From the NCBI GenBank assembly GCA_026708005.1, contig JAPOVR010000163.1, forward strand, positions 1-36,264: a DNA stretch of 36,264 nt, given 5' to 3'. The position numbers and the translations under genes are program-made. This document shows positions 34,479 through 36,264 of this stretch, piece by piece; the stretch's first letter is position 1; every line of letters begins with the position of its first letter. The notes below the pieces were generated by a model, which saw only the letters and a program-made list of their open reading frames with translations, did not search any database and was not told where the DNA came from. The stretch comes from Actinomycetes bacterium (lineage in GTDB: Bacteria > Actinomycetota > Thermoleophilia > Gaiellales > Gaiellaceae).

Positions 34479-36034
34479 TCACGGACCGCCGAGAAGCTCG
34501 AGGGCAAGCAACACCGGCGGCTCACCGAAACCGACGGGCACGATGAGCCGGTCTTCGGCGAACGCCGGCCAGCCGTTGATGCCGCCCGGAGCTTGGTACT
34601 TCCAAACCGTCTCGCCGGTCTCACGGTTGAGCGCTAGGATCAGGCCGCTCAGAACCGACGTGAAGACGAGGTCGTTCACGACGGTCGCCGCACCGAACGC
34701 GTCGCCGGGAAGCTCGACATCCCAGAAGATCTCGCCGGTGGCGGCATCGATCGCGACAAGCTGGCTCTTGAACGACCCTAACCGTGTCCCGAAGCCGGAG
34801 CTTGACTCCTCCGGGCTGGCGTAGGTGGTGGGCGCATTCACGACCGGCACGTAGACGACGCCGTCCGCCAAGGCAATCGGGGTGATGACGCCCCGGGAAG
34901 CACCTCGAGCTCACCCTGGAAGGAGTCGAGATCGTCGTTCTTGTGCATGCCGGCCGGTGTTTCCCACAGCACCGTGCCACTGGGATCGAGGCCGATGACC
35001 CGACCGAGCTTCCCGGTGCTGATAATCACCTGGCCCTGCCCCTCATCCGTGAGGTCGGCCACCGCAGCGAGAACGGCGTCGTGGTCAAACAGGTCGTGCG
35101 CTACCGCTTGGTGCCCCCACCTCAGCCGGCCGGTGTCGAGGTCGAGAGCGAGAATGGAGTTGGTCCACCGATTATCCCCAGGCCAGCTCGCACCGTTCGG
35201 AAATCCTGGCGCTCCCGGGAACGGGTACGGGTTCGACGTACCCCAGTAGGACACGCCCTTCGCGAGGTCAACCGCCGACGGATACCAGGCGCTGCCACCG
35301 CCATTGAGCTCAGGATGGCTCCAGAGATCGTCGGACTCAATCGTGTCGAACGACCAGCGAATCGCGCCCGTCTCCTGGTCGAGGGCAAACAGCACACCCC
35401 GTGCGCCAACCTGCGACAGCGACGAGGCGGTGGCCAGAACTTTGCCGTCGGCGACGACCGGCTGAATGTTGATGGCGCCGCCGCTCTCGACCAGATTCGT
35501 AGCCGAGAGCTCGTCTCCCGACTCGGCACTGTACGCGGCCACCTCGGTCCCTCCCTTGTTGGCGAAGACCTTTCCCCAGCCGACAGCCACGCCGCTCGGC
35601 CCAAAAACGGCGGTGTCGACCTTCGCGAGCCAGCGCCGGTCACCCGTGGCCAGGTCAACCGTATGGACATTGGTCAGCAGGTCGCCCACGTACACCGTGC
35701 CGTCGATCACGATCGGCGTTGTGGCCGCGGCACCAAACGGGGCGCCTGCCGGCAGCTCATACCTCCAGGCCTCGGTGAGCCCGTGCACACTGCCAGAGTC
35801 GATTCTGGACTCGAACGTCGCTCGGGTGCTGAAGTGGTCATAGTTGGGCGCCGGCCAGTCCAACGCAGGCTCCGCGGCTGGTGCTGGAGGCCCCGCAACT
35901 GGTGCTGGAGGCTCTGCGGGCTCGCCGACTGATCTTGTTGTCGGTGCCTCAGGAGATTCGACGGCGTCCCGACCGCACGCAGCAAGCGAAAGCGCCACGA
36001 GCAGGAGAATGGCGCTCAAGCTCCTGACTTTCAT
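34479..36034 (-). pseudogene. PQQ-type beta-propeller lipoprotein, frameshifted
   Basis: About 518 codons with one frame break. From ATG 36034 (GAGGG about 9 nt upstream): signal peptide MKVRSLSAILLLVALSLAAC with lipobox LAAC (Cys20), a Pro/Ala/Glu-rich linker, then repeated PQQ-type blades such as DGTVYVGDLLTNVHTVDLATGDRRW, DQETGAIRWSFDT, LDLDTGRLRWGHQ and DAATGEIFWDVELPG. The break is at 34891-34894, where CCCC on the plus strand would need a fifth C for the frame to join LEVLPGG to VITPIALADGVVYV. The rest runs to the stop at 34479. The intact protein would be an exported membrane-anchored quinoprotein-like dehydrogenase or BamB-like propeller. The one-base loss in a G/C run may be a sequencing error. 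Confidence 0.85.
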
Positions 36035-36149
36035 GCCGATAGCCCTCACCAAGATCGACGCCTGCCGCTTCAGTTTGTTGAAGCCGTCGTTGCAAAACAG
36101 ACCGCGGCACGACCGTCGCGCGGAAGGTCTCGGACAGTCTGTACGAGCC

Positions 36150-36264
36150 TCACTGCTCAATCCGGGCGGTCTTCTCGGATGTCCACCCTCCCTGACCCGA
36201 ATGCTCAGAGGGTTGGCTGCCGGCGGTGGGCTGGCGGCGTAGGTGGATGAACCAGTAGACGAGG
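36150..36264 (-). CDS. C-terminal end of an unknown gene, cut by the window edge
   Basis: The last 37 codons of a minus-strand frame: LVYWFIHLRR at the edge, suggesting the end of a membrane helix with positive-inside residues, then a polar tail QPTAGSQPSEHSGQGGWTSEK to TGA at 36150. The composition is unlike a random GC-rich frame. Too short to name. Confidence 0.35.
   Translation of the reverse strand, partial: LVYWFIHLRRQPTAGSQPSEHSGQGGWTSEKTARIEQ

Overview
The window is GC-rich, gene-dense bacterial DNA. Its gene content and style suggest an actinomycete of the Thermoleophilia/Gaiellales type, probably a metagenome contig. That placement is inferred from the hopanoid genes, a DipZ-type redox protein, frequent GTG starts and apparently leaderless transcripts; no rRNA or other marker gene is present. 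I see no tRNA, rRNA or CRISPR array.

Layout: 0.4-1.0 kb holds two overlapping small membrane-protein genes. 1.06-2.57 kb holds an HDAC-family deacetylase overlapping a thioredoxin-TPR gene. 3.6-4.5 kb is pheA, convergent with a minus-strand block running from 18.2 down to 4.5 kb. That block is the main pathway here: hpnC-hpnD-hpnE (two farnesyl-PP to squalene), shc (squalene to hopene), hpnA, hpnH (adenosylhopane), hpnG (ribosylhopane) and ispH (isoprenoid precursor supply). It is cut between hpnE and shc by about 4-5 kb of visibly lower-GC DNA with an MMPL transporter, a frameshifted MpaB/DUF2236 oxygenase pseudogene and what looks like the 5' part of a group II intron.

18.3-23.5 kb carries a PPOX-type flavin/F420 protein, an ornithine-cyclodeaminase-like protein, a tartrate/D-malate dehydrogenase-like enzyme and an AceE-like pyruvate dehydrogenase E1. 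24.5-29.7 kb is a stretch of damaged genes: dipZ (amber codon plus frameshift), a decayed IS3-family element with recognisable inverted repeats, a nucleoside hydrolase (frameshift) and a ribokinase (amber codon). 30.7-36.3 kb carries msrA, lysC, a flavin-reductase-like gene, a small hypothetical gene, a frameshifted PQQ-type beta-propeller lipoprotein and the tail of another gene at the edge.

Two non-coding patterns stand out. First, a dispersed element with a conserved four-tract G-run (G-quadruplex-like) core occurs three times, each time on the same strand as, and upstream of, a gene or operon (pheA, dipZ, rbsK-iunH). Second, five transcription-unit-leading genes have a TANNNT hexamer exactly 6-7 nt before the start codon and no Shine-Dalgarno sequence, which suggests leaderless mRNAs. 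Several single-base disruptions sit in short G/C runs, so sequencing error must be excluded before calling those genes dead.
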